From assembly GCA_900554925.1 (NCBI GenBank), contig USJG01000043.1, forward strand, positions 1-15,236: a stretch of 15,236 nucleotides of DNA, in the 5' to 3' direction. Origin of the DNA: an uncultured Lachnospiraceae bacterium (GTDB lineage: Bacteria > Bacillota > Clostridia > Lachnospirales > Lachnospiraceae). This document shows positions 6,923 to 15,118 of this stretch, piece by piece (positions within the stretch are counted from its first letter, which is position 1; each line of letters starts with the position of its first letter). Both the position numbers and the translations under genes were made by a program. The notes under the pieces were generated by a model. It worked only from the letters and a program-made list of their open reading frames with translations, was not told the origin of the DNA and searched no databases.

Positions 6923-7912
6923 ATGGTATCAATAAAAGATGTGGCTAAATATGCCGGAGTAGCAATTTCTACCGTTTCAAAGGTTTTAAATAATTATCCT
7001 AATGTCAGTGAAGAAACCAGGGCAAAAGTAAATAAGGCTGTTGAGGAGCTTAACTTTGTTCCCAATTCTGTGGCGGCAGCTCTTTCCTCCAAGCAGTCAG
7101 GGAGGGTTGCCCTTCTTGTGAACTTAAGCATAAAAACACAGGCTATTGATGAGATAAGCATGCAGTATATTCAGGGAGCCATCAATAAGGCCATGGAATT
7201 GAATCTGGATGTGATCACTTTATTCTTTTCCATGTTTAAAAATAAAACGGTGGAGCAGATCACCAGATATCTGCAATCCCAAAGCATTACAGGGATTATT
7301 ATTTATGGTCTGTCAAAAGAGGATAAGGTTCTGCAGAAGCTGATTGCGGATCAAAAGTTCAAATGCGTAGTGGTGGACGCGCCCATCGTTAATAAGAATG
7401 CGTCCTCTATCTGGATCGATCATCGTAAAGCACAGTATGATGTGGCCAAAAGAACCATAGTTGATAATAACTGTAAGAGAGTGCTTTATATTGCAGGCAA
7501 GAAAAATGGGTATATTACCGGAGAAAGGCTCCAGGGAATGAATGATCTTGCAAAAGAGCTGGAATTGACTGTTTTGGTCAGAAATGGTGAATTTTCAGAA
7601 TTACAGGCACGCAACATTACTATGAAATATGGCAGGAATAAGGATGTTGTTGTATGTGCGTCGGATCTGATGGCCATCGGCGCCATGAAGGCACTGACGG
7701 AGATGGATATTTTCAGACCGGTATGCGGCTTTGACGGTATTATTCTGATGGGATATGTGGGCAAGCAGATGAATACGGTAAGGCAGGATTTTGCAGGAAT
7801 TTCGGCCAAGGCCATGGAAGAGCTGCAAAGGCTTATCAATGGGGGAGAGGGACAGAACATAAGAACCCCCTACACATTGGAAAGAATGAAGTATATGGAT
7901 ATTATCTGCTAG
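6923..7912 (+). CDS. LacI-family transcriptional regulator, likely controlling glycogen phosphorylase
   Basis: The 329-residue protein is the usual LacI length. The helix-turn-helix is at residues 4-26 (IKDVAKYAGVAISTVSKVL), followed by NNYPNVSEETR and the hinge region PNSVAAAL (near 53-60). The rest is a periplasmic-binding-protein-like effector domain, with VCASDLMAIGAMKAL and CGFDGI in their usual places. ATG 6923 follows GGAGG (6911-6915). Matching palindromes stand before this gene and before glycogen phosphorylase, so it probably represses both. The effector is likely a maltodextrin- or glucose-related sugar or sugar phosphate, in the manner of MalR/CcpA-type relatives, but the ligand cannot be read from the sequence. 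It may also act elsewhere in the genome. Confidence 0.9.
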   Translation: MVSIKDVAKYAGVAISTVSKVLNNYPNVSEETRAKVNKAVEELNFVPNSVAAALSSKQSGRVALLVNLSIKTQAIDEISMQYIQGAINKAMELNLDVITLFFSMFKNKTVEQITRYLQSQSITGIIIYGLSKEDKVLQKLIADQKFKCVVVDAPIVNKNASSIWIDHRKAQYDVAKRTIVDNNCKRVLYIAGKKNGYITGERLQGMNDLAKELELTVLVRNGEFSELQARNITMKYGRNKDVVVCASDLMAIGAMKALTEMDIFRPVCGFDGIILMGYVGKQMNTVRQDFAGISAKAMEELQRLINGGEGQNIRTPYTLERMKYMDIIC

Positions 7913-8002
7913 AAGCACTGACATAACAGGAAATGGGGCAGATTATCAGGAAACAGGCTTTGATGCAACAGTTCTTGAAAAATATTTGGAAGAATTTTTA
8001 AT

Positions 8003-8035
8003 TTGTACTTGCGGAAAACGTTTTCCTGTGATACA
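8003..8035 (+). promoter_or_regulatory. Glycogen phosphorylase promoter region with a perfect LacI-type operator
   Basis: GGAAAACGTTTTCC (8013-8026) is a perfect 14-bp palindrome with the CG centre typical of LacI-family sites. It sits between possible promoter elements: a weak -35 around 8003-8012 (TTGTAC/ACTTGC) and a -10-like GATACA (8030-8035). Binding there would block RNA polymerase. The exact -35 is uncertain. The operator call is firmer than the promoter call. Confidence 0.7.
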
Positions 8036-8118
8036 CTGACAGTATGCCGCAGGGAAAAATTAAGAATAATATAATGAGAAACATAAAATAAACATTCAAC
8101 AAAATACAGGAGGAAATT

Positions 8119-10428
8119 ATGGCAGCACAAACAAATTTACAAAAGGATGTATTGGTTTTGAACATGGAACAGCAGCTTGCTGAGGTTGCAGGGGAAATGT
8201 TCGGCAAGTCACTGTCTGAGCTTTCAGATCAGGAAGTTTATTATGTGGTATTGACGTATACCAAGAGGGTTATGTCAGTTTCCGACACCAATGAAGGAGA
8301 AAAGAAGATTTACTACATCTCCGCAGAATTTCTGATCGGAAAGCTTTTGTCCAACAATCTGATCAATTTAGGGATCTATGACAGGATCGATCAGATTTTA
8401 AAGAACAATGGCAAGAGCCTTGCAGTGATTGAGGAGATCGAGCCGGAACCTTCCCTGGGAAATGGCGGTCTGGGAAGACTGGCAGCATGCTTCCTTGATT
8501 CTATTGCCACTTTAGGACTTCCCGGAGAGGGCATTGGCCTTAACTATCATTTTGGACTTTTCAAGCAGGTGTTCAAGGATAAGCTTCAGACAGCAGAAAA
8601 GAACGACTGGATTGAAGAAAATTCATGGCTGACCAAGTCCGATGTAACTTTTGATGTATATTTCGGCAATAAGAAAGTTACTTCACGTCTCTATGATATT
8701 GATGTTGCAGGCTATGACAGCGGCGTCAATAAACTCAGATTATTTGACATTGAGACCATTGATGAGAGTCTTGTGAAAGACGGCATCAATTTTGACAAGG
8801 AGCAGATTGAAAAGAATCTTACATTGTTCCTGTATCCTGATGATTCTGACGAAGCCGGTAATCTTCTCCGTATTTATCAGCAATACTTTATGGTATGCAA
8901 TGCGGCTCAGTTAATCTTGCGTGAGATGAAGGAAAAGAAGTATGATCTGCGCAAAATGTATGAGCATGCGGTGATCCAGATCAATGATACCCATCCTACC
9001 ATGGTAATTCCTGAACTCATCCGTATTCTGGTTGAGGAAAAGGCATTTACCATGGATGAGGCAATTGACGTGGTAAGCAGGACCTGCGCTTATACAAACC
9101 ATACTATTCTGGCAGAAGCCCTGGAAAAATGGCCTCTTAAGTATCTGGAAAAGGTAGTTCCCCAGCTTGTTCCTTATATTAAGGAGCTGGATAAGAGAAT
9201 TGCTGCCAAATATGATGATCCCAAGGTACAGATCATTGATAAAGAAGGCAGAGTGCACATGGCTCACATTGACATCCATTATGGATTCTCTGTAAACGGT
9301 GTTGCTGCCATTCATACAGAAATCTTAAAAGAGACAGAATTAAATGCTTTTTATAAGATTTATCCGGAAAAATTCAATAATAAGACAAATGGTATTACCT
9401 TCAGAAGATGGCTGCTTAGCTGCAACCGTGAGCTGGCCGGCTTCCTGTCACAGACCATTGGAGATGGATACAAAAAGGATGCTGATAAGCTTGAAAAGCT
9501 TCTTGAGCACAAGGACGAACAGGCAGTGCTTGACTGTATTGCAGAGATCAAGATGAACCGCAAGAAGGATCTGGCTGCTTATGTAAAGGAAACAGAGGGC
9601 GTTACCTTAAATCCTGAAGCTGTGTTCGATATTCAGGTTAAGAGACTTCATGAGTACAAACGTCAGCAGATGAACGCGCTTTATATTATCCACAAATATC
9701 TGGAGATCAAGAGCGGAAAGAAGCCTGTAAGACCTCTTACATTTATCTTTGGTGCAAAGGCGGCACCTGCTTATGTGATTGCTCAGGATATTATCCATCT
9801 TTTGCTGGTACTGCAGGAAATCGTCAACAACGATCCTGATGTAAGCCCTTACATGACAGTGCTTATGGTGGAAAATTACAATGTAAGCTATGCGGAGAAG
9901 CTGATTCCCGCCTGTGATATTTCCGAGCAGATTTCTTTAGCCTCCAAGGAAGCCTCCGGTACCGGAAACATGAAATTTATGTTAAACGGCGCTGTGACAA
10001 TTGGAACCTCAGACGGTGCAAACGTGGAAATCAATGAACTGGTTGGCGAAGATAATATCTATATCTTTGGTGAAAAGTCCGAAGCTGTTATTGCACATTA
10101 TGAGAAGGCTGATTATGTGTCCAGAGAATATTACGAGAAGAGCCCTGTTATCAAAGAAGCAGTTGACTTTATCGTAAGCAAACAGGCACTCAAAGCAGGA
10201 CATAAGGAAAATCTGGAGCGTCTTTACAATGAGCTGCTTAATAAGGACTGGTTTATGACACTGCTCGATCTGGAAGATTATATTGCTACAAAGGACAGAG
10301 CATTTGCAGATTATGAGGACCGTCAGAAGTGGAAAAAGATGATGCTTGTAAATATTGCAAAGGCCGGATTCTTCTCATCTGACAGAACGATCGCTGAATA
10401 CAACAGAGATATTTGGAAATTAAAATAA
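8119..10428 (+). CDS. glgP: Glycogen/maltodextrin phosphorylase (GT35)
   Basis: The 769-residue cytosolic enzyme releases glucose 1-phosphate from glycogen or maltodextrins using inorganic phosphate and pyridoxal phosphate. The N-terminal part has YYISAEFLIGKLLSNNL and then SLGNGGLGRLAACFLDS (NGG at 115-117). Near the C terminus, GTGNMKF carries K619, the expected pyridoxal-phosphate lysine, followed by GTSDGANVEI. The length is at the short end of the family. ATG 8119 has AGGAGG (8108-8113) five bases upstream. The gene follows the LacI regulator after 206 bp containing its own operator-bearing promoter, and ends in a strong terminator, so it is probably transcribed alone. Glycogen and maltodextrin phosphorylases cannot be separated from sequence by eye, so the symbol is provisional. 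Confidence 0.95.
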   Translation: MAAQTNLQKDVLVLNMEQQLAEVAGEMFGKSLSELSDQEVYYVVLTYTKRVMSVSDTNEGEKKIYYISAEFLIGKLLSNNLINLGIYDRIDQILKNNGKSLAVIEEIEPEPSLGNGGLGRLAACFLDSIATLGLPGEGIGLNYHFGLFKQVFKDKLQTAEKNDWIEENSWLTKSDVTFDVYFGNKKVTSRLYDIDVAGYDSGVNKLRLFDIETIDESLVKDGINFDKEQIEKNLTLFLYPDDSDEAGNLLRIYQQYFMVCNAAQLILREMKEKKYDLRKMYEHAVIQINDTHPTMVIPELIRILVEEKAFTMDEAIDVVSRTCAYTNHTILAEALEKWPLKYLEKVVPQLVPYIKELDKRIAAKYDDPKVQIIDKEGRVHMAHIDIHYGFSVNGVAAIHTEILKETELNAFYKIYPEKFNNKTNGITFRRWLLSCNRELAGFLSQTIGDGYKKDADKLEKLLEHKDEQAVLDCIAEIKMNRKKDLAAYVKETEGVTLNPEAVFDIQVKRLHEYKRQQMNALYIIHKYLEIKSGKKPVRPLTFIFGAKAAPAYVIAQDIIHLLLVLQEIVNNDPDVSPYMTVLMVENYNVSYAEKLIPACDISEQISLASKEASGTGNMKFMLNGAVTIGTSDGANVEINELVGEDNIYIFGEKSEAVIAHYEKADYVSREYYEKSPVIKEAVDFIVSKQALKAGHKENLERLYNELLNKDWFMTLLDLEDYIATKDRAFADYEDRQKWKKMMLVNIAKAGFFSSDRTIAEYNRDIWKLK

Positions 10429-10455
10429 CAGAAGTTAATAAAAGCTGATTAAAAG

Positions 10456-10487
10456 AAAGCTGCGCCATATTACCGGCGCAGCTTTTT
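10456..10487 (+). terminator. Intrinsic terminator of glycogen phosphorylase
   Basis: AAAGCTGCGCC (10456-10466) pairs perfectly with GGCGCAGCTTT (10475-10485) over 11 bp, with an 8-nt loop and a TTTTT tail. Confidence 0.93.
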
Positions 10488-10496
10488 CTGGCGTAT

Positions 10497-10806
10497 AGGA
10501 TTCAGGTGTCAAAAGGTGCTTGGTAAATTGGGAATTGTCAGATTGCACAAAAGAAATTGCTAAGCTGTCATTGTGGAGGAAAATGAGATTTTCTTAATGT
10601 TCTTAAGTAGTGCAGCAATTTCGGGACATGGATGTCCCGAAAAATCTGCAATGAGCCTGGATGGCTAATTGCGGATGGTTGCGTTCGGTAAGATATTCTT
10701 CCTAAAGAACATTTAGAAAATCCATTTTCCAAAGCTGACAGCGTACAATTCCTTTTGTGCAATCCGCCAAAGGCACTTTCTAAAAGCACCTTTTGACACC
10801 CAAATT
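10497..10806. repeat. ~310-bp palindromic MITE-like intergenic element
   Basis: The ends are inverted copies: GGTGTCAAAAGGTGCTT (10505-10521) and its complement at 10783-10799. Inner segments also pair across the element. GATTGCACAAAAG (10541-10553) matches the complement of 10752-10764. GCTGTCA (10564-10570) matches TGACAGC. A GGAAAATG...TTTTCTTAATGTTCTT block (10577-10602) matches the complement of about 10705-10730. The middle has a perfect TTTCGGGACAT/ATGTCCCGAAA hairpin (10619-10642) flanked by TGCAG/CTGCA. The right end shares 31 of 34 bases with the hairpin at 111-144. No transposase is encoded. The open 86-codon minus-strand frame is within the repeat and looks spurious. No clear target duplication is visible. 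It could be a mobile MITE, a REP-like element or a structured RNA. Confidence 0.75.
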
Positions 10807-10813
10807 TTAAACT

Positions 10814-10855
10814 TAAAAAAGCAGGCATAAGTTTTCATCTCACACCTGCTATTTT
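10814..10855 (-). terminator. Terminator of the minus-strand ABC operon
   Basis: Read on the minus strand, AGCAGG (10850-10845) pairs with CCTGCT (10825-10820) and is followed by a T run (10820-10815). It lies about 40 bp beyond the permease stop codon. The loop is long (19 nt), so strength is moderate. Confidence 0.65.
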
Positions 10856-10897
10856 CTCACATTCTCATTCTAAAATAAAGATACTTCAGGAAGTTTT

Positions 10898-13456
10898 TTA
10901 TATCTCTGCCAGACGAAGCCTCTCGATAATACTTCTTTTGCACAGCGTATGATAACAGATCACCGGCAATACTACCGATATAAGTCCAATTACCGGAATA
11001 CTTGCAAGCAGCGGAAGAACATGAAATCCCCAGTCAAACCAGGCCATATTCTTACTCAAAATGTAAGTCAGGGAGTAACTTACCACATTTCCCAGGGTGG
11101 CGGTTACAGATAACGTCCATACGCCATACCAGATTCCCTCCATTGTCAACATCCCTTTCAGTTGTTTTCCCGTCATTCCCACCGCCTGCATCATGGCAAA
11201 CTCCTGCCTTCTTGCCAGGATACTGGTTGCCATGGCATTGATCAGATTGAGGATCCCTATGACGGCTAAAATAAGTCCAAGGCATCCCCCTATTACAGAA
11301 AACATATTGATTTCTGTATCAAATTCCTTCCTCAGGGATTCCCTTGTTGTAAGCACCAGCTCAGGATATTTCTCAGCTATCAGTGCATTGACATTGCTTA
11401 TCACCTGTTCTTCCTGATTATCCTCTATGTCCATGCAGGCATAAAGCCCACCTTTTGCCTCAAATAGTTCCTCAAAGTCATTGCTGCACATTACCATCGC
11501 TGCTCCACACACAGTATAGGAACGTGTGCTGATAGAATAGGGAAGAGAGGCAACCGCCATGATTTCCAGTTCCTTTAAGGGCCCGGCTTCCTCCAAAGCG
11601 CTGCCGGCAGTAATCTTATCTCCCACAGAAAGCCACTTTTCTGCATCCATCTGAGCAAGCAAAATCGCATAACCTCCCTTTTCAAACTTTTCTTTATCAA
11701 ATACCCCCTCTTTTATGGTAAGAGCTGACAGCAGGCTGTCTGTCAAACAATAATAACTGCCGCTGGTCTGTCCGCCTTTTTCTACCTGCGCCACAATATC
11801 CTCCAAAAAGAAATAATCCTTTGCCTCTTCGGAACGAGAATAGGAGGTAAACTTTTGAATTACGTTTTCAGGAAGCGTTACTGATCCGCCCATATATAAA
11901 GGCACGTTTACTGCCTCTATTCCCGGCACCTTTTTAAGATCCTCCAAAACTTCAGGGGTGATTGCCTGATAATCCCTGTGGGAGGCAGAAAAATTTACCG
12001 ATGAAAAATGTCCCAGCTGCATATCGGTGATCAGATAGTCCTGTACATATTTTTCAAAGCTAAAGCCCTCTACCAGACAGTAGGTTGCATTTAATAACGT
12101 AAGGCTTAGGGATAAAGATGCGATCACTACTGCCGCCTTTTTCTTATTTCTTCCCATATTTGCTGATGCCATACGGGCTATGGACACCCTGGCTGACTTT
12201 TTTTCCTTCTTTTTATATGAGATATTTTCCGTATAGCGCACTGCCTCTATGGGTGATACCCTGGAGGCCAGTCTGCATGGCTTAATACAGCTTAAGTAAA
12301 CTACAAACAGCGCAAACACGGAAGCGCCCACAAATATCCATGGATGCATGACAACGTTGGTAACTCCTCCGGTATCAGTAGCTTTGAAAACAGCCGGAAG
12401 AATCCCTCTGCCTGCAAAGTAGCCGGCAAAAAGTCCAAGGGGTATCCCTGCCGCAGACAGTATAAGCGCCTGGGAATGGACGATACGCCGAAGTTGTCTG
12501 CCTGTGGTTCCTATGGTTTTTAAAAGTCCGTAATAACGGATATCGGCAGTCACATTGATATAAAAAATATTGTAAATGATCAGATAGCCTGACAGAATAA
12601 TGATCAGTATAAGCCCTGTTCCCAGAAATATGCTCATTCCATCTACAGTGGCTGTCATGTAGGCCCAGTTAACACTTATAGTAAGCTCCTTAGACGAATA
12701 TCCCGCCCGCTGTGTTAATTTTTCCATCTGCGCCTCAATATCAAAAGAAGTGTCAAACCATATATTGGCCTGAAGATAGCCTTCCTGACTGTATGCCCCG
12801 GTTTCTTTCATTCTCTCATTATAATTCTGCATTACCAGCTCAATATTCTCATCCAGCCACTGCCTTGCTATCCAAAGTTCCTGGGCATGGGAAGCATCAT
12901 TGGAATACCAGTAACCGCTCAAAACAAATTCATACTCTATGATTTTTTCATTGCCCATGGCGTCATGGGTGGAAATCGTAAGAGGTACCTTCTCTCCCAC
13001 TTTAAGAGGGATGCCAAGGGCTTCCAAAACCTTGCTGCTTGCGGCACATTCGTTAATATTTTCCGGCATTTTCCCCTCTTCCGGATAACAATAGGCCCAC
13101 TTGGCCATTTTATCTTCCCCATAGCGCACTTCCGTTTGGATTGCCTTAAGCTCCGGATTTACCGCAAAGCCCGCATAAACGTCAAAGGAAATATCCTGAT
13201 ACCCGCCTGCTGCCCTGATCCTTTCATATTCCTCTGTGGTCAGACTTTTATATCCCCCATGGGCGCTGGTTCCTACCTGCCGAAAGGTAGCCTCCTGCAT
13301 GGAATCGATCATAGAGCCTCCCACTGTAAATAAGGCAGTAAAAAGCAATGCAGTCAGTGCCACCGCCAGAACTGCAATCAGATTTTTCCACTTTTTTTCC
13401 TTTATCGTCCGCCAGGAAAGTGTGCGTATTACCTTTTTATTCGCTACTTTTCTCAT
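10898..13456 (-). CDS. FtsX/MacB-like ABC transporter permease, two FtsX domains
   Basis: The 852-residue membrane protein is the permease partner of the ATPase at 13453-14133. An N-terminal helix (about 24-46) is followed by a large extracytoplasmic domain to about 270. A three-helix FtsX block follows (MSIFLGTGLILIIILSGYL, SQALILSAAGIPLGLFAG, PWIFVGASVFALFVVYL). The pattern then repeats: a helix near 435 (VVIASLSLSLTLLNATYCL), a second external domain, and three C-terminal helices. This 1+3, 1+3 layout is typical of large Firmicute permeases for peptides or lipoproteins. The start ATG overlaps the ATPase stop by four bases (ATGA) and has AGGAGG in the end of that gene, so translation is coupled. 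Such systems export antimicrobial peptides or act by mechanotransmission. The substrate is unknown, and no adjacent two-component system is present. Confidence 0.9.
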   Translation of the reverse strand: MRKVANKKVIRTLSWRTIKEKKWKNLIAVLAVALTALLFTALFTVGGSMIDSMQEATFRQVGTSAHGGYKSLTTEEYERIRAAGGYQDISFDVYAGFAVNPELKAIQTEVRYGEDKMAKWAYCYPEEGKMPENINECAASSKVLEALGIPLKVGEKVPLTISTHDAMGNEKIIEYEFVLSGYWYSNDASHAQELWIARQWLDENIELVMQNYNERMKETGAYSQEGYLQANIWFDTSFDIEAQMEKLTQRAGYSSKELTISVNWAYMTATVDGMSIFLGTGLILIIILSGYLIIYNIFYINVTADIRYYGLLKTIGTTGRQLRRIVHSQALILSAAGIPLGLFAGYFAGRGILPAVFKATDTGGVTNVVMHPWIFVGASVFALFVVYLSCIKPCRLASRVSPIEAVRYTENISYKKKEKKSARVSIARMASANMGRNKKKAAVVIASLSLSLTLLNATYCLVEGFSFEKYVQDYLITDMQLGHFSSVNFSASHRDYQAITPEVLEDLKKVPGIEAVNVPLYMGGSVTLPENVIQKFTSYSRSEEAKDYFFLEDIVAQVEKGGQTSGSYYCLTDSLLSALTIKEGVFDKEKFEKGGYAILLAQMDAEKWLSVGDKITAGSALEEAGPLKELEIMAVASLPYSISTRSYTVCGAAMVMCSNDFEELFEAKGGLYACMDIEDNQEEQVISNVNALIAEKYPELVLTTRESLRKEFDTEINMFSVIGGCLGLILAVIGILNLINAMATSILARRQEFAMMQAVGMTGKQLKGMLTMEGIWYGVWTLSVTATLGNVVSYSLTYILSKNMAWFDWGFHVLPLLASIPVIGLISVVLPVICYHTLCKRSIIERLRLAEI

Positions 13457-14133
13457 AACTGACCGCCTCCTGCCATAATCTTTCCGTCCTCGATCCGGAC
13501 AATGCGATCCGCAAGCTGTGCAATCTCCTCGTTATGGGTAATCATTACGATCGTCTGCTCAAATTTTCTGGCAGTTACCTTTAAAAGGCCAAGCACATCC
13601 TGACTGGTGCCTGAATCCAGATTTCCTGTAGGTTCGTCTGCCAGAATAATGTCAGGCTTTGCCGCCAGCGCTCTTGCTATGGCAACCCTCTGCTGCTGAC
13701 CTCCTGAAAGAACAGAAGGCAGACTGTTGATTTTGCTGTCAAGCCCCAGCGTATTTATAATTTTTTCAATATAAGCCTTATCAATCTGATTTCCGTCCAG
13801 TTGTATCGGGAACACGATATTCTCATAAACATTTAAGACCGGAACCAGATTATAGCTTTGAAACACGAAACCGATCTTTCTTCGCCTGAAGATTGCAAGG
13901 GCATCCTCCTTTAAAGTTCCGATGTTTTTTCCTCCTACAAACACACTTCCCTCCGTAGGATAATCCAGACCTCCCAGCATATGGAGCAGCGTGGACTTAC
14001 CGCTCCCGCTTGTTCCCACAATAGAAACAAATTCGCCCTGCTCCACCTTTAGATCAACACCATCCAAAGCTTTTACCAGGCTCTCTCCTTCCCCGTAATA
14101 CTTTTTAAGTCCTTTTGTTTCCAGAATGATCAT
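13453..14133 (-). CDS. MacB/LolD-type ABC transporter ATP-binding protein
   Basis: The 226-residue cytoplasmic ATPase energises the FtsX-like permease. Motifs, numbered from the start chosen here, are Walker A GTSGSGKST (40-48), Q-loop Q92, signature LSGGQQQR (142-149), Walker B IILADEP (162-168) with catalytic E167, and H-loop H200. TGNLDSGT after Walker B is typical of the MacB/LolD group. An in-frame ATG lies 11 codons upstream (14166) but has no ribosome binding site. ATG 14133 has AGGAGG (14146-14141) seven bases ahead, and the family's usual N terminus begins there. It is first in the operon, with the permease overlapping by four bases. Confidence 0.93.
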   Translation of the reverse strand: MIILETKGLKKYYGEGESLVKALDGVDLKVEQGEFVSIVGTSGSGKSTLLHMLGGLDYPTEGSVFVGGKNIGTLKEDALAIFRRRKIGFVFQSYNLVPVLNVYENIVFPIQLDGNQIDKAYIEKIINTLGLDSKINSLPSVLSGGQQQRVAIARALAAKPDIILADEPTGNLDSGTSQDVLGLLKVTARKFEQTIVMITHNEEIAQLADRIVRIEDGKIMAGGGQL

Positions 14134-14194
14134 TTTCTTTCCTCCTGCTGATTCTGCCTGGCTCATATGCAGGCATATCTTTTCTTTCTTTGTT

Positions 14195-14252
14195 ATTATA
14201 ACAGGAAAAAATTTCTCTCCTCTTTCAGAAATCTAACAAAAGTGTTAGATTT
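14195..14252 (-). promoter_or_regulatory. Minus-strand promoter with upstream 24-bp palindrome (candidate operator)
   Basis: On the minus strand a perfect -10, TATAAT, is at 14200-14195. The -35 region (about 14223-14218) is poor. Directly upstream, AAATCTAACA and TGTTAGATTT (14229-14238 and 14243-14252) form a perfect 10-bp inverted repeat around AAAG. A weak -35 next to a palindrome suggests control by a DNA-binding regulator, for example of the TetR or response-regulator type. The palindrome could alternatively act as an RNA hairpin on the plus strand, but no plus-strand gene precedes it. Confidence 0.55.
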
Positions 14253-14346
14253 TGGTTTTTATACAAAAGGGGCTGTCAATTAGATGAACGCCGATAAGGA
14301 AGTATCACAAGTAAACTAAGTTAATGGCTGACAAACAGGTTGCAAG

Positions 14347-14388
14347 AAAAGCCACGTATATTTCATTAAGAAATGTGCGTGGCTTTTT
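14347..14388. terminator. Long hairpin, probably a bidirectional terminator
   Basis: AAAAGCCACG (14347-14356) pairs with CGTGGCTTTT (14378-14387). The stem continues inward through eight more pairs, two of them G-T, to an ATTAA loop, about 18 bp in all. TTTTT follows on the plus strand and TTTTC on the minus strand. No gene ends just upstream on the plus strand, so it may have belonged to a lost gene or may insulate the ABC promoter from the tail. A second small hairpin, CCATGTC/GACGTGG, follows at 14402-14421. Confidence 0.65.
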
Positions 14389-14449
14389 GATTATTCAGTA
14401 GCCATGTCGAAAAAGACGTGGTAAAATATATTAAAGGTGGTGAAAAAGT

Positions 14450-14920
14450 TTGAAATTTGTAGAAATCCTTAATAGACTTACAGGAATAAGTTGTCCTGTT
14501 TTTGGAATCTCTTGGAATCCTGTTGAAATGGACAGAAATATTGCTAGAAAAATAGTTATCTTTCTTGAGCCTAGACGGGTTTTATATTCTGCATACGAAT
14601 ATGAATCTGTATGTCCGTGTATTAAATCAGTTACTGAGATTAAATACTATTTAACTGATGTACTTCAACAAATAGATGAAAAATCCGAACTCAATTCATA
14701 TATTCGTGCTATGCGTAATGCTTGTAACAAGTTTTTGACCAAATGTCCTGACAGCAAAGATTTTCGTTGTTATGCGTGTCAAAATGGTAATATTGATAAT
14801 TGGATTTTTACTTCGGCAGTTGGGGAATTGAGAGGTGTATTTGGTATTATGATAGGACAGATAGCAAAAGCGTATGGTATTGATGTTGAGGACGAATTAG
14901 CGCAAATAATTCCGGAGTAA
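14450..14920 (+). CDS. Small uncharacterised protein (resembles the DUF6650 type)
   Basis: The 156-residue protein starts with TTG at 14450, supported by AAGGTGGT (14434-14441), a one-mismatch full ribosome binding site eight bases away. No signal peptide or membrane helix is apparent. The pattern KFVEILNRLTGIS-PVFGISWNP, then FLEPRRVLY, a central RAMRNACNKFL helix and a GELRGVFGIMIGQIAKAYGID C terminus, matches my memory of an uncharacterised family (DUF6650). That name is from recall, not a search. Cys55/57, C92, C99 and the C107-Y-A-C110 pair could form a metal site, but this is speculative. Codon use is AT-richer than in the genes to the left, with many TAT, AAT and ATT codons. The flanks carry hairpins and inverted repeats, so it may have arrived by transfer. 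Function unknown. Confidence 0.75.
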   Translation: MKFVEILNRLTGISCPVFGISWNPVEMDRNIARKIVIFLEPRRVLYSAYEYESVCPCIKSVTEIKYYLTDVLQQIDEKSELNSYIRAMRNACNKFLTKCPDSKDFRCYACQNGNIDNWIFTSAVGELRGVFGIMIGQIAKAYGIDVEDELAQIIPE

Positions 14921-15067
14921 TGATGAAAAAGATTATATTTGTTACGCAGTAGAAACACTATTTTGACGATAAAAGTATAAAACTCTTAACTTGCTTTGAA
15001 TACGCTCTACAAACCGCATAAATCAAGAGGAAACTAACCTTTATCGCGTAACATTCCATAATGGATT
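14921..15067. other. Gene-free AT-rich spacer with nested inverted repeats
   Basis: No plausible gene is seen. GTTACGC (14941-14947) is repeated inverted as GCGTAAC (15046-15052), and CGATAAA (14967-14973) as TTTATCG (15040-15046). The two nested 7-bp pairings bracket about 100 bp. Chance occurrence cannot be excluded in AT-rich DNA. Confidence 0.35.
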
Positions 15068-15100
15068 GAGAGCGCAAGCGGTCTATCCGATTGCGCTCTT
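15068..15100. repeat. Strong inverted repeat (hairpin) in the right-hand tail
   Basis: GAGAGCGCAA (15068-15077) pairs with TTGCGCTCTT (15091-15100) over 10 positions, with one wobble. After one mismatch the stem continues as CGG/CCG around a TCTAT loop. There is no T tract, so it does not look like a terminator. Confidence 0.7.
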
Positions 15101-15118
15101 GTCTACCCCAAAGCAAGG

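Noticed and set aside
10568..10828. 86-codon minus-strand open frame
   Set aside because: It lies almost entirely in the palindromic repeat, has no ribosome binding site I can recognise, and runs into the minus-strand terminator region.
14134..14166. Eleven-codon longer start of the ABC ATPase
   Set aside because: There is no ribosome binding site at 14166, whereas AGGAGG precedes ATG 14133.
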